Shown here: in pieces, positions 35,603 to 45,620 of the stretch | Layout of the letters: the number at the start of each line of letters is the position of its first letter | Numbering within the stretch: position 1 is the first letter of the stretch | Source of the DNA: Massilia sp. PDC64 | GTDB taxonomy: Bacteria > Pseudomonadota > Gammaproteobacteria > Burkholderiales > Burkholderiaceae_D | Assembly (NCBI RefSeq): GCF_900101265.1 | Contig: NZ_FMZS01000007.1 | Coordinates: 372,001-436,000, forward strand | Direction of reading: 5' to 3' | DNA: 64,000 nt | Notes under the pieces: model-generated | The model's input: only the letters and a program-made list of their open reading frames with translations | The model's database searches: none | What the model was told of the DNA's origin: nothing | Made by a program: the position numbers and the translations under genes

Positions 35603-35876
35603 GAACGTAGTCTGCCAAGCGGCGCAGCCATGCCGTGTCGATCTGGCGCAAACGCGCACGAGTTGAAGAGCCTCAACCACATCGATTCTACCCACGATGT
35701 CGCTTTGACGACGATCCATTTCCGCGCATTAAACCGTGTGGCGAATGTTGCAAACATGATGTTTTGACACCGCAACGGCGTCATTTGTTCGTCCAGCGAA
35801 TTTTTTTTTCAAACGGACTGAACCTTTTCACAACGGCCGGTATTAACCGGACGATTTCCGCAGTAGCAACCTTGAT

Positions 35877-36227
35877 ATGCCACCCATTGCCTTGCTGTCC
35901 CAGCACCTGGTCTGCACCGGCCAGCTCGTTGCGCCCGACGCCGCCGCGCTGGCGCGCCTGCTGTTGCTGGCGCCCGTGCTGGAGGAGTGGGTGGTGCGCG
36001 CCGGCTTGCAGGAGTGGCTGATCCGGCGTGCCGCGCCGGTACCGGCGGTCTGGTCGGCGGCCGCGTTCGCGCTGCTGCACGTGGGGTCCGGCTGGCGCGC
36101 GGCGGGGCTCGTGCTGGTGCCGGGACTGGCGCTGGCGCTGCTCTACCAGCGCGGCCGCGACTGGCGCTGGTGCGCGCTGGCGCACTGCGGGATGAATGCA
36201 CTGGCCCTTGGTGGCTGTGCCCTTTGA
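35877..36227 (+). CDS. mrtJ: JDVT-CTERM system glutamic-type intramembrane protease (MrtJ-like, CPBP family)
   Basis: 116 aa, short for the CAAX-protease-like CPBP family but with all three active-site motifs: EEWVVR (E36, E37, R41), FALLH (H68) and HCGMN (H103, N107), each within membrane helices. Such proteases cleave C-terminal sorting signals. The next gene, 18 bases downstream, encodes a protein with a JDVT-CTERM-like tail, so enzyme and target are paired. It starts an eight-gene run with overlapping or short junctions. No good ribosome site is visible, and the N-terminus could extend upstream through a non-ATG start. Confidence 0.85.
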   Translation: MPPIALLSQHLVCTGQLVAPDAAALARLLLLAPVLEEWVVRAGLQEWLIRRAAPVPAVWSAAAFALLHVGSGWRAAGLVLVPGLALALLYQRGRDWRWCALAHCGMNALALGGCAL

Positions 36228-36245
36228 ACGAATCTGGGAGTCACT

Positions 36246-38354
36246 ATGATCGGGTTGCAAAGAAGTGTTTATACCGTTCTCGCCGTGCTCGCGTGCGTGC
36301 CGGCCGTGCACGCGGCCGATGCGTTGAACGGCAAGAACCTGTACCTGAACGGGCCGACCGGCGGCGGCACGTCCTGTGCGTCGTGCCATGGGCCGTCGCC
36401 CGCCGCCAACGTCAACGGCATCCTCGCCGCGGCCAATAAACCGGACGTGATCAGCAACGCCTTCAGCGCCAACAAGGGCGGCATGGGCACGCTGTTCAAC
36501 GGCAAATTCACGACGGCGGAAATCGCTGACCTCGCCGCCTTCATCGGCAACCCGACCGTGACCGCCGCGCCCGCGGCCGTCGTCAATCCGGCCTCGCTGA
36601 GCTTTGCGGCCACCACCATCGGCCAGTCGGCATCGCCCCTCGCCACCACCCTGTCCAACACGGGCAATGCGGCGCTGAACGTGGGGTCGTTGACCCTGTC
36701 CGGCGCGGCCGCGGGCGACTACGCCATCAGCGGCGGCACCTGCGCCAACGGCACGTCGCTGGCGGCGGGCGCCAACTGCACCGTGCAGGTCACGTTCAAA
36801 CCGACCGCTTCCGGCGTGCGCGGCGCGTCGCTCGTCATCGCGCACAATGCGACGGGCGGTTCCAGCACCGTGGCCCTCTCCGGCACCGGCAACGCCGTTC
36901 CGCAGGCGACCGTCGCGCTGTCGGCCAACGCAATCGACTTCGGCGCCCTCGTCGCCGGCACCGCGTCGCCCGCGAAGAGCATCACCGTCAACAACACGGG
37001 CCAGGCCGCGCTGACCTTCTCCAGCATCACCGTCGGCGGCGCCAACGCGGGCGTGTTCACCCTGGGCGGCACGTGCGCGACCAGCACGTCCGTCCCGGCC
37101 GGCGGCAGCTGCACCGTGACGGTAACGGCGAATCCGTCCGCCAACGGCGCGTTCAGCGGCAACCTGGCGCTGGCCTCGAACGCCTCCAACGGCGCCGTGT
37201 CGGTGGCCTTGTCCGGCACCGTGTCCGCACCGGCACCGGCCGTCTCGGCCACCCCGTCGGCCGTGGCATTCGGTACGCAGACGATCGGTGCGCCGGCCGC
37301 GACGCAGACCGTCACCCTGGCCAACACGGGCAACGTGGCGCTCACGTTCAACGGCATCGCCGTCTCGGGCGCGTCCACCGTCACCATCGCAAGTAAAACC
37401 TGCGGCACGACCCTGGCCGTGGGCGCCGACTGCACCGTCACGCTGGCCTTCGCACCGACGGCGTCCGGCGCGGCCGCGGCCACCCTGGCCGTGACGTCGA
37501 ACGCGGCGCCGCTGCAGGTGTCGATCAGCGGTACCGGCACGACGGCGCCCGTAGCGAAACCGACGCTGTCGGAAGCGGGCCCCGTCGCCTTCGCGGATAC
37601 GCAAGTGGGCAAAAGCGCTGCCGCCCACACGATCACGTTGTCGAATGGCGGCACGGCCGCGCTGAAGGTGTCGTCGCTCGTGCTGAACGGCGCGCAGGCG
37701 TCCGACTTCGTCCTCGGTGGCACCTGCGCGGCCAACGTGTCCGTCGCCGCCTCGGGCAGCTGCACGATCGACGTCGGCTTCAAACCGACGGCCGCCGGCC
37801 AGCGCGCCGCGACCCTCGTCCTGATGACGGACGCGGGCAACCAGTTCACCGTCGCGCTGAGCGGTACCGGCGTCGCCGTGCCCGTGCCGATGCTGACCGT
37901 GAATCCGCAATCGTTCGATTTTGGCGCCGCCGATGTCAACGGCACGTCGCCCACGCACCGCTTCACGCTGACCAACACGGGCGCCAACGCGGCCACGGTG
38001 ACGGCCGCCACGTTCACCGGTCCGTACGCGCTGCAGGCGGATACCGGTGCCTGCGCGGCCGTGCCGTTCACCCTGCAGCCGGGCGCGAGCTGCGACCTCG
38101 TCGTGCGCTTCACGCCGGTCGGCGCGGGCGATGCCGCCGGCAGCCTGGCACTGACGGCCGACGGCGGCGGTGCGTGGAATGTCGCACTCACCGGCAAGGG
38201 CAATGTGCAGACCGCGCAATCGCCGCAGAACGCCGGTGGCGGCGGCTGCTCCTCGATCAAGGACGGCAACGATCCGGTTCTCGCGCTGCTGGTGGTGCTG
38301 TCGTTCGGTGTACTGGGCTGGCGCCGTTTTGCGAAGAAGGAGGTGAGCCAATGA
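36246..38354 (+). CDS. Cytochrome c / choice-of-anchor D protein with JDVT-CTERM sorting signal
   Basis: 702 aa exported protein. Signal peptide at residues 1-23; a small class I cytochrome c with CASCH (C44, C47, H48) and a possible distal Met80 in GGMGTLFNGKF; then about six near-100-residue repeats of the choice-of-anchor D/ASPM-SPD-2-hydin type (pattern LSFAATTIGQSA, then TLSNTGNAALNV, then CTVQVTFKPT). The tail is Gly-rich GGGGCSS (C668), DPVLALLVVLSFGVLGWRR and a basic end, matching the JDVT-CTERM layout. It is likely anchored or lipid-linked after cleavage by the neighbouring protease. Stop overlaps the TlpA gene (ATGA). Confidence 0.9.
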   Translation: MIGLQRSVYTVLAVLACVPAVHAADALNGKNLYLNGPTGGGTSCASCHGPSPAANVNGILAAANKPDVISNAFSANKGGMGTLFNGKFTTAEIADLAAFIGNPTVTAAPAAVVNPASLSFAATTIGQSASPLATTLSNTGNAALNVGSLTLSGAAAGDYAISGGTCANGTSLAAGANCTVQVTFKPTASGVRGASLVIAHNATGGSSTVALSGTGNAVPQATVALSANAIDFGALVAGTASPAKSITVNNTGQAALTFSSITVGGANAGVFTLGGTCATSTSVPAGGSCTVTVTANPSANGAFSGNLALASNASNGAVSVALSGTVSAPAPAVSATPSAVAFGTQTIGAPAATQTVTLANTGNVALTFNGIAVSGASTVTIASKTCGTTLAVGADCTVTLAFAPTASGAAAATLAVTSNAAPLQVSISGTGTTAPVAKPTLSEAGPVAFADTQVGKSAAAHTITLSNGGTAALKVSSLVLNGAQASDFVLGGTCAANVSVAASGSCTIDVGFKPTAAGQRAATLVLMTDAGNQFTVALSGTGVAVPVPMLTVNPQSFDFGAADVNGTSPTHRFTLTNTGANAATVTAATFTGPYALQADTGACAAVPFTLQPGASCDLVVRFTPVGAGDAAGSLALTADGGGAWNVALTGKGNVQTAQSPQNAGGGGCSSIKDGNDPVLALLVVLSFGVLGWRRFAKKEVSQ

Positions 38355-38860
38355 GCGCCCGGACGACGCGCGTACTGCGCATGGCGGTCGTGCTGGCCGC
38401 CGCGCTGGAAGCATCCGGCGCCTCCGCACTCGATAAAGGCGCCGCCGCGCCGCCGTTCGACCTGCCGGGCAAGGACGGCACGGTGCAGCTGGCGAAGTAC
38501 CAGGGCAAGGTCGTGTACGTGGATTTCTGGGCCTCGTGGTGCGGTCCGTGCCGCCAGTCCTTCCCGTGGATGAACGAGATGCAGGCGAAATACGGCGCGC
38601 GCGGGCTGCAGGTCGTCGGCGTGAACCTCGACGCGAAGACGGACGACGCGCGCCGCTTCCTCGCCGAGACGCCGGCCCGCTTCACGATCGCGTTCGATCC
38701 GGCCGGCGCCACGCCGCGCGCCTACGGCATCAAGGGCATGCCGAGCAGCGTCCTGATCGGACCGGACGGCAAGGTCTTGTTCGAACACGCGGGTTTCAAG
38801 GAAGCCGATCGCGCGGAGCTCGAGCAGGCGATCCAGAAAGCGCTGGGAGGTGCGAAATGA
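38351..38860 (+). CDS. TlpA-like periplasmic thioredoxin
   Basis: 169 aa from the ATG overlapping the previous stop. A signal peptide (MAVVLAAALEASGASA) precedes a thioredoxin fold with the active site FWASWCGPCRQSF (C64, C67) and the cis-proline region IKGMPSSVLIGPDGK. TlpA/ResA proteins reduce disulfides outside the cytoplasm, often for cytochrome or metal-site assembly, and take electrons from DsbD/CcdA; a DsbD is encoded four genes downstream. Confidence 0.93.
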   Translation: MSARTTRVLRMAVVLAAALEASGASALDKGAAAPPFDLPGKDGTVQLAKYQGKVVYVDFWASWCGPCRQSFPWMNEMQAKYGARGLQVVGVNLDAKTDDARRFLAETPARFTIAFDPAGATPRAYGIKGMPSSVLIGPDGKVLFEHAGFKEADRAELEQAIQKALGGAK

Positions 38861-39066
38861 AGGCGTTCGTCCTGATCGTTCCCGCGCTGCTGGCGCTGGC
38901 CGGCTGCGCCACCGTGCAGCCGTGGGAAAAAGGCAAGCTGGCCAAGCCGGAGATGACCTTCGGCGGCGACAAGCTCGAGACCCGTTACGCGGACCACATT
39001 TATACGAGCCGCGAAGCCGCCTCCGGCGGCGCGGGCGTGGGTGGCGGCGGCTGCGGCTGCAACTGA
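38857..39066 (+). CDS. DUF4266 small lipoprotein with C-terminal Gly-rich CGC tail
   Basis: 69 aa. Start overlaps the TlpA stop (ATGA). The lipobox LALAGC puts the lipid-bearing cysteine at position 17. The mature part has QPWEKGKLAKPEMTF and RYADHIYTSREAASGG, typical of DUF4266, and ends VGGGGCGCN. The two cysteines near the end (C66, C68) would be a substrate for the neighbouring thiol system or a metal-binding site. Function is unknown. The gene is easily missed because it is small and the same frame stays open upstream through the TlpA gene. Confidence 0.88.
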   Translation: MKAFVLIVPALLALAGCATVQPWEKGKLAKPEMTFGGDKLETRYADHIYTSREAASGGAGVGGGGCGCN

Positions 39067-39075
39067 GGAGAGTTC

Positions 39076-40221
39076 ATGACGACATCCAAGCAAGCTCCCC
39101 AGGATCTGGCGGCGTCTCTGCTCGCGGCCGCGCTGCTGCTGCCCGGCGTGCAGGCGCAGGCCGACGAGCCGCCGCAGGAAGGCAGCATCAGCCTGCGCTA
39201 TCTCGACTATGCCGACCGCCAGAGCGGCCTCGATCGCATCCGCGCGCATTCGCCGTCGATTTCGGTGACGGCGCCTGTCGCGGGCGACTGGTCCATCGAA
39301 GGCACGCTGACGGCCGACGACGTGTCCGGCGCCTCGCCGCGCTACCACACGGCGATCTCGGGCGCCTCGCATATGCAGGACGAGAGAAAGGCGGGCGATT
39401 TCGCCGTCACGCGCTACTTCCGGCGCGGCACCCTGACGGCCGGCGCCGCGTATTCGACGGAGCACGATTACGTGTCGCGCGCGCTGTCGCTGAACGGCAC
39501 CGTGTCCAGCGAGGACAACAACACGACGTGGGCGTTCGGCGTCGCGGGCAGCCGCGATCGCATCGACCCCGTGAACCACGTCGTCGTCGATGAGCACAAG
39601 CGCACGCTCAGCGTCCTCGCGGGCGTGACGCGCGTGCTGACGCCGAACGACATCGGCCAGTTGACGCTCACGCGCACGAACGGCGACGGTTACTTCAACG
39701 ATCCGTATAAATTGTTCGATAACCGGCCCCGTTCGCGCCGCCAGAACACGATGCTGCTGCGCTGGAATCACTACGTGGACAGCACGGGCGGCACGTCGCG
39801 CCTGTCCTACCGCTACTACAGCGACTCGTTCCGCATCCGCGCGCACACGCTGTCCGGCGAGTACGTGCAACCGCTGGGCGGTGGCTGGAGCATCGTGCCG
39901 GAATTGCGGTTATACACGCAGAGAGCCGCTTACTTCTACTACGACCCCGTGTACGACGGCACGCTCGGCCCGCCGTTCCCGCCCGGCTTTGCGAATGCGG
40001 ACCCGAACCGGCTGTCGTCGCCCGACCAGCGCCTGTCCGGCTTCGGCGCCGTCACGGCGGGGCTGAAAGTCGTGCGCGAGATCGGCAAGTTGTGGACCGT
40101 CGACGTCAAGGTCGAAGGCTACGAACAGCGGGGCAACTGGCGTTTGTTCCACGACGGCAGTCCGGGCCTGGCACCGCTGCATGCCCGCATCTTCCAGGTC
40201 GGATTGACGCGGCGATGGTAG
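39076..40221 (+). CDS. DUF3570 domain protein, probable outer-membrane barrel
   Basis: 381 aa. Weak signal sequence (LLAAALLLPGVQAQA) then ISLRYLDYADRQSGLDRI, the DUF3570 opening. The rest is rich in amphipathic beta strands with aromatic girdles (TTWAFGVAGSRDRIDPVN, LSYRYYSDSFRIRAHTLSGE), ending VGLTRRW. Known to occur with DUF4266 genes and ApbE. Function unknown. GAGGAGAG ribosome site; overlaps ApbE by seven bases. Confidence 0.88.
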   Translation: MTTSKQAPQDLAASLLAAALLLPGVQAQADEPPQEGSISLRYLDYADRQSGLDRIRAHSPSISVTAPVAGDWSIEGTLTADDVSGASPRYHTAISGASHMQDERKAGDFAVTRYFRRGTLTAGAAYSTEHDYVSRALSLNGTVSSEDNNTTWAFGVAGSRDRIDPVNHVVVDEHKRTLSVLAGVTRVLTPNDIGQLTLTRTNGDGYFNDPYKLFDNRPRSRRQNTMLLRWNHYVDSTGGTSRLSYRYYSDSFRIRAHTLSGEYVQPLGGGWSIVPELRLYTQRAAYFYYDPVYDGTLGPPFPPGFANADPNRLSSPDQRLSGFGAVTAGLKVVREIGKLWTVDVKVEGYEQRGNWRLFHDGSPGLAPLHARIFQVGLTRRW

Positions 40222-41144
40222 ACGCCATCTACCGCTTTCCGTTCGATGCGATGGCCAGCCGGTGCGAAATCCGGCTGGCCCTGGGGTCCGGCTCTACCTT
40301 GGATGGTCATGCGGCGGAAGAACTGGCCTATGCGGCCATCGCCGAGGTGCGGCGCATCGAGCGCACGTATTCGCGCTACCGCGCCGACAGCATCGTCAGC
40401 CGCATCAACGCCGCGGCGGGCCGCTACCGCGTCGAATGCGACGAGGAGACGGCGCAGTTGCTCGATTACGCCGACCACCTCCACCGCGCCAGCGACGGCC
40501 TGTTCGACATCACGTCCGGCGTGCTGCGCCGCGCCTGGGATTTCCGCCAGCCGCGCGTGCCGCACGCGCGCGAACTGGCGCCGTTGCTGGCGCTGGTGGA
40601 CTGGCCGGCCGTGCAGCGCGACGGCGGTGCGATCTTCCTGCCGCGCGCCGGCATGGAGATCGACTTCGGCGGCTTCGGCAAGGAATACGCGGCCGACCGC
40701 GCCTGTGCGCTGTTGCAGGAACGGGGCGTGCGGCACGGCTACGTGAACCTCGGCGGCGACATGCGCTTCATCGGGCCGCAACCCGACGGACGCCTGTGGA
40801 GCATCGGCATCCAGGACCCGCGCAAGGCGGACGGCACCGTCGCCAGCATCGCCGTGAGCCACGGTGCGCTGACGACGAGCGGCGACTACGAACGTTTCAT
40901 CGACGTCGACGGCAAGCGCTATTGCCACGTGTTGAACCCGCGTACCGGCATGCCTGTCTCGCATTGGCGCTCGGTGAGCGTGCTGGCGCCGCTGGCTGTG
41001 CTGGGCGGCAGCGTGTCGACCATCGCCATGCTGAAAGAGGACGAGGGCTTGTCGTTCCTGGCCGCGAGCGGGCTCGCGTACTTCGCCATCGACAGTATGG
41101 GACAGGCGCATCACCACAGCATTTCAGGAGATTACGCATCATGA
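40215..41144 (+). CDS. apbE: ApbE-family FAD:protein FMN transferase
   Basis: 309 aa. ApbE moves FMN from FAD to Thr/Ser of target proteins. Family landmarks: IERTYSRYRADSIVSRIN, YADHLHRASDGLFDITSGVL, IDFGGFGKEYAADRAC, YVNLGGDMRFIG, LTTSGDYERF and HVLNPRTGMPV. No signal peptide or lipobox is seen at the N-terminus (MVDAIYRFPFDAMASR), unlike most bacterial ApbE proteins, which are exported. No obvious flavinylation target with a typical motif is encoded in the cluster. The start overlaps the DUF3570 stop; the stop overlaps dsbD. Confidence 0.92.
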   Translation: MVDAIYRFPFDAMASRCEIRLALGSGSTLDGHAAEELAYAAIAEVRRIERTYSRYRADSIVSRINAAAGRYRVECDEETAQLLDYADHLHRASDGLFDITSGVLRRAWDFRQPRVPHARELAPLLALVDWPAVQRDGGAIFLPRAGMEIDFGGFGKEYAADRACALLQERGVRHGYVNLGGDMRFIGPQPDGRLWSIGIQDPRKADGTVASIAVSHGALTTSGDYERFIDVDGKRYCHVLNPRTGMPVSHWRSVSVLAPLAVLGGSVSTIAMLKEDEGLSFLAASGLAYFAIDSMGQAHHHSISGDYAS

Positions 41145-42922
41145 AGCAGCTTTTTCGATGGATGGCCGCGCTGGTCCTGCTGGCCAGCACACTGGGCCGG
41201 TCGGCGCTTGCCGCCGACGACTTCCTGCCGCCCGAGCAGGCATTCAAGCCGAGCGCCGAGCTGCGCGCCGGCGGCATCGTGCACGTCACCTGGGCCATCG
41301 CGCCCGGCTACCACCTGTACCGCGACCGCCTCGTGTTCGACGCGCCGCAGGTGGGCGCGCCCGTGCTGCCGGACGGCGTGCGCAAGTTCGACAGCAATTT
41401 CAACAAGGAGATGGAGACGTACGCGGGCCAGCTGGCGGCCGACCTGCCCGTGAAAGCGGATACGAAAGCACCGTTCGTGCTGCGCGTGGGTTACCAGGGT
41501 TGCGCGGATGCGGGCCTGTGCTATCCGCCCGCCGAAGTCGCGTACACGGTGAACCCGGCGGCGCCGGGTGTGCTGCAACTCGCGACACCGGAGGCGGCGC
41601 CCGCGCCCGCGCCTGCGCATGAAGACGACAGTTCGCTGGCCCAGCGTACGCTGCAATCGGGCAGCGCCTGGCGCATCGGCCTCGCATTCCTCGCGTTCGG
41701 CCTGCTGCTGTCGTTCACGCCGTGCGTGCTGCCGATGGTGCCGATCCTATCGTCGATCATTGTCGGCGAGGGCAACGTCTCGAGGAGTAAAGGTTTTATC
41801 CTCGCGCTGGCCTACAGCCTGGGCATGGCGCTCGTCTACACGGCGCTCGGCGTCGCGGCCGGCCTCGCCGGTGAAGGTCTCGCCGGCGCGTTGCAGAAGC
41901 CGTGGGTGCTGCTGACGTTCGGCGCGCTGCTCGTGGCGCTGGCCCTGTCGATGTTCGACGTCTACCAGCTGCAGCTGCCCAGCAGCCTGCAAAGCCGCTT
42001 GAGCGAGACGAGCGGCCGCATGAGCGGCGGGCGGTTCGCCGGCGTGTTCGTGATGGGCGCGTTGTCTGCGCTGATCGTGGGGCCCTGCGTGGCCGGTCCG
42101 CTGGCGGGCGCGCTGCTGTACATCAGCCAGACGAAAAACGTGTGGACGGGCGGCTGGGCGCTGTTCTCGATGGCGGCCGGCATGAGCGTGCCGCTGCTGC
42201 TGACGGGCGTCTCCGCGGGCAGCCTGCTGCCGCGCGCCGGCGCGTGGATGAACCATGTGAAGCGCGTGTTCGGCCTGCTGCTGCTGGCGGTCGCGATCTG
42301 GATGGTGACGCCCGTGTTCCCCGTCACCGTCGCGATGCTGCTGTGGGGCGCGTTCGCCGTGCTGTGCGCCGTATTCCTGCGCGTGTTCGAACCCATCGCC
42401 GCCGGCGCTGGGCTGGGCCGTTATGCGGGCAAGACGCTGGGACTCGTGCTGTTGACGGGCGGCCTGTTCGAACTGGTGGGTGCCGCCAGCGCGGGCCAGG
42501 ACGTGCTGCAGCCGCTGGCGCACCTGCGCGGTACGAGCGTCGCCGTCACGGCCCAGGAAGGCAAGGCGCAGAAGTTCGAGCGCATCCGCACGGTGGCCGA
42601 ACTGGATCGGGTGCTCGCGTCGTCGCCCACGCCCGTGATGCTGGATTTTTATGCCGACTGGTGCGTGTCGTGCAAGGAGATGGAACGTTTTACGTTCTCC
42701 GAACCGAAGGTGGAAGCGCAGATGAAACAGGTGCGCCTGCTGCAGGTCGACGTCACCGCCAACAACGACGAAGATCGCGCGCTGATGAAGAAATTCGGCC
42801 TGTTCGGGCCTCCCGGCATCATCCTGTTCAAGCAGGGCAGGGAAGTGCCCGAGAGCCGCGTGATCGGCTTCATGCCCGCCGACCGTTTCGCCGAGCACCT
42901 GTCCCGCCACTTCGCGTCCTGA
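41141..42922 (+). CDS. dsbD: Thiol:disulfide interchange protein DsbD
   Basis: 593 aa. Signal peptide, then the alpha domain (YHLYRDRLVFDAPQ, VGYQGCADAGLCYPPAEV with its cysteine pair), eight membrane helices starting about residue 170 (FGLLLSFTPCVLPMVPIL carries the first transmembrane cysteine, SALIVGPCVAGPLAGAL the second), and a C-terminal thioredoxin domain with DFYADWCVSCKEMERF. DsbD carries electrons from cytoplasmic thioredoxin to the periplasm, here probably to the TlpA protein and the DUF4266 cysteines. Starts inside the ApbE stop (ATGA). Confidence 0.95.
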   Translation: MKQLFRWMAALVLLASTLGRSALAADDFLPPEQAFKPSAELRAGGIVHVTWAIAPGYHLYRDRLVFDAPQVGAPVLPDGVRKFDSNFNKEMETYAGQLAADLPVKADTKAPFVLRVGYQGCADAGLCYPPAEVAYTVNPAAPGVLQLATPEAAPAPAPAHEDDSSLAQRTLQSGSAWRIGLAFLAFGLLLSFTPCVLPMVPILSSIIVGEGNVSRSKGFILALAYSLGMALVYTALGVAAGLAGEGLAGALQKPWVLLTFGALLVALALSMFDVYQLQLPSSLQSRLSETSGRMSGGRFAGVFVMGALSALIVGPCVAGPLAGALLYISQTKNVWTGGWALFSMAAGMSVPLLLTGVSAGSLLPRAGAWMNHVKRVFGLLLLAVAIWMVTPVFPVTVAMLLWGAFAVLCAVFLRVFEPIAAGAGLGRYAGKTLGLVLLTGGLFELVGAASAGQDVLQPLAHLRGTSVAVTAQEGKAQKFERIRTVAELDRVLASSPTPVMLDFYADWCVSCKEMERFTFSEPKVEAQMKQVRLLQVDVTANNDEDRALMKKFGLFGPPGIILFKQGREVPESRVIGFMPADRFAEHLSRHFAS

Positions 42923-42926
42923 CATC

Positions 42927-43865
42927 ATGAAAAAACATGCCAAGGTGTTGATCCTGGGTTCCGGCCCTGCAGGCTATTCGGCCGCCGTTTATGCGGCGCG
43001 CGCCAACCTGAATCCGCTGCTCGTCACGGGCGTCGCGCAGGGCGGACAACTGATGACGACGACCGACGTCGAGAACTGGCCCGCCGATCCGGACGGCGTG
43101 CAGGGCCCGGACCTGATGCGCCGCTTCGAGCTGCACGCGCGCCGTTTCGATACGCAGATCGTGTTCGACCACATCCACACGGCGCACCTGCACGAACGCC
43201 CGCTGCGCCTGTGCGGCGACCAGGGCGACTACACGTGCGATGCGCTGATCATCGCCACGGGCGCGTCCGCGCGCTACCTGGGCCTGCCGTCGGAGCAGGC
43301 CTTCATGGGCCGCGGCGTGTCGGCCTGCGCCACGTGCGACGGTTTCTTTTATCGCGGGAAGGAGGTCGCCGTGATCGGCGGCGGCAACACGGCCGTGGAA
43401 GAGGCGCTGTACCTGGCGAACATCGCGTCGCGCGTGACGCTGGTGCACCGCCGCGACCATTTGCGCGCGGAAGCGATCCTCGTGGAGCGCCTGCTGGCGC
43501 GCGTGGAAGAGGGCAAGGTGGACGTCCTGTGGAACCACACGCTGGACGAGGTGCTGGGCGATGCGGCCGGCGTGCACACGCTGCGCCTGCGCGGTGAGCG
43601 CGGCAGCATCCGCGTGCTGCCGGTGCACGGCGTGTTCGTGGCCATCGGCCACCAGCCGAATACGGGAATCTTCGCGGGTCAGCTGGAGATGGAAAACGGG
43701 TACATCGTGACGCGCGCGGGACGCAACGGCCTGGCGACCGCCACGAGTATCCCCGGCGTGTTCGCGGCCGGCGACGTGCAGGACCACATCTACCGGCAGG
43801 CGATCACCAGCGCCGCCAGCGGATGCATGGCGGCGCTGGATGCCCAGCGCTATCTGGAGGAATGA
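42927..43865 (+). CDS. trxB: Thioredoxin-disulfide reductase
   Basis: 312 aa flavoenzyme. FAD motif LILGSGPAGYSAAVYAARA, redox centre CATCDGFFYRGKEV, NADPH motif AVIGGGNTAVEEALYLA and the final VFAAGDVQDHIYRQAITSA. It reduces cytoplasmic thioredoxin, which feeds DsbD encoded 4 bases upstream; this closes an NADPH-to-periplasm electron route within one transcript. Convergent with ettA. Confidence 0.95.
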   Translation: MKKHAKVLILGSGPAGYSAAVYAARANLNPLLVTGVAQGGQLMTTTDVENWPADPDGVQGPDLMRRFELHARRFDTQIVFDHIHTAHLHERPLRLCGDQGDYTCDALIIATGASARYLGLPSEQAFMGRGVSACATCDGFFYRGKEVAVIGGGNTAVEEALYLANIASRVTLVHRRDHLRAEAILVERLLARVEEGKVDVLWNHTLDEVLGDAAGVHTLRLRGERGSIRVLPVHGVFVAIGHQPNTGIFAGQLEMENGYIVTRAGRNGLATATSIPGVFAAGDVQDHIYRQAITSAASGCMAALDAQRYLEE

Positions 43866-43871
43866 AGCCGA

Positions 43872-45539
<1,668 letters not shown>

Positions 45540-45583
45540 TGATTTGTTGTAATGCTTCGATTTGGAATGAGGACGACAGGATA

Positions 45584-45620
45584 CTGAAAATTCGGGGTCA
45601 GGGCAGTTTTTTATTTTCAG
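45584..45620. repeat. REP-like palindromic element, single copy
   Basis: ATTCGGGGTCAGGGCAGTTTTTT (given here as ATTCGGGGTCAG and GGCAGTTTTTT) is nearly the same as the core of the doublet at 59303. It is enclosed by an 8-bp inverted pair CTGAAAAT (45584-45591) and ATTTTCAG (45613-45620). It lies between ettA and rarD and overlaps the last codons of rarD. Confidence 0.6.

Noticed and set aside
35781..38429. Minus-strand open frame of 882 codons opposite the JDVT-CTERM gene
   Set aside because: Low-complexity Gly/Arg/Asp translation mirroring the repeat structure of the sense gene; no start signal or recognisable domain.
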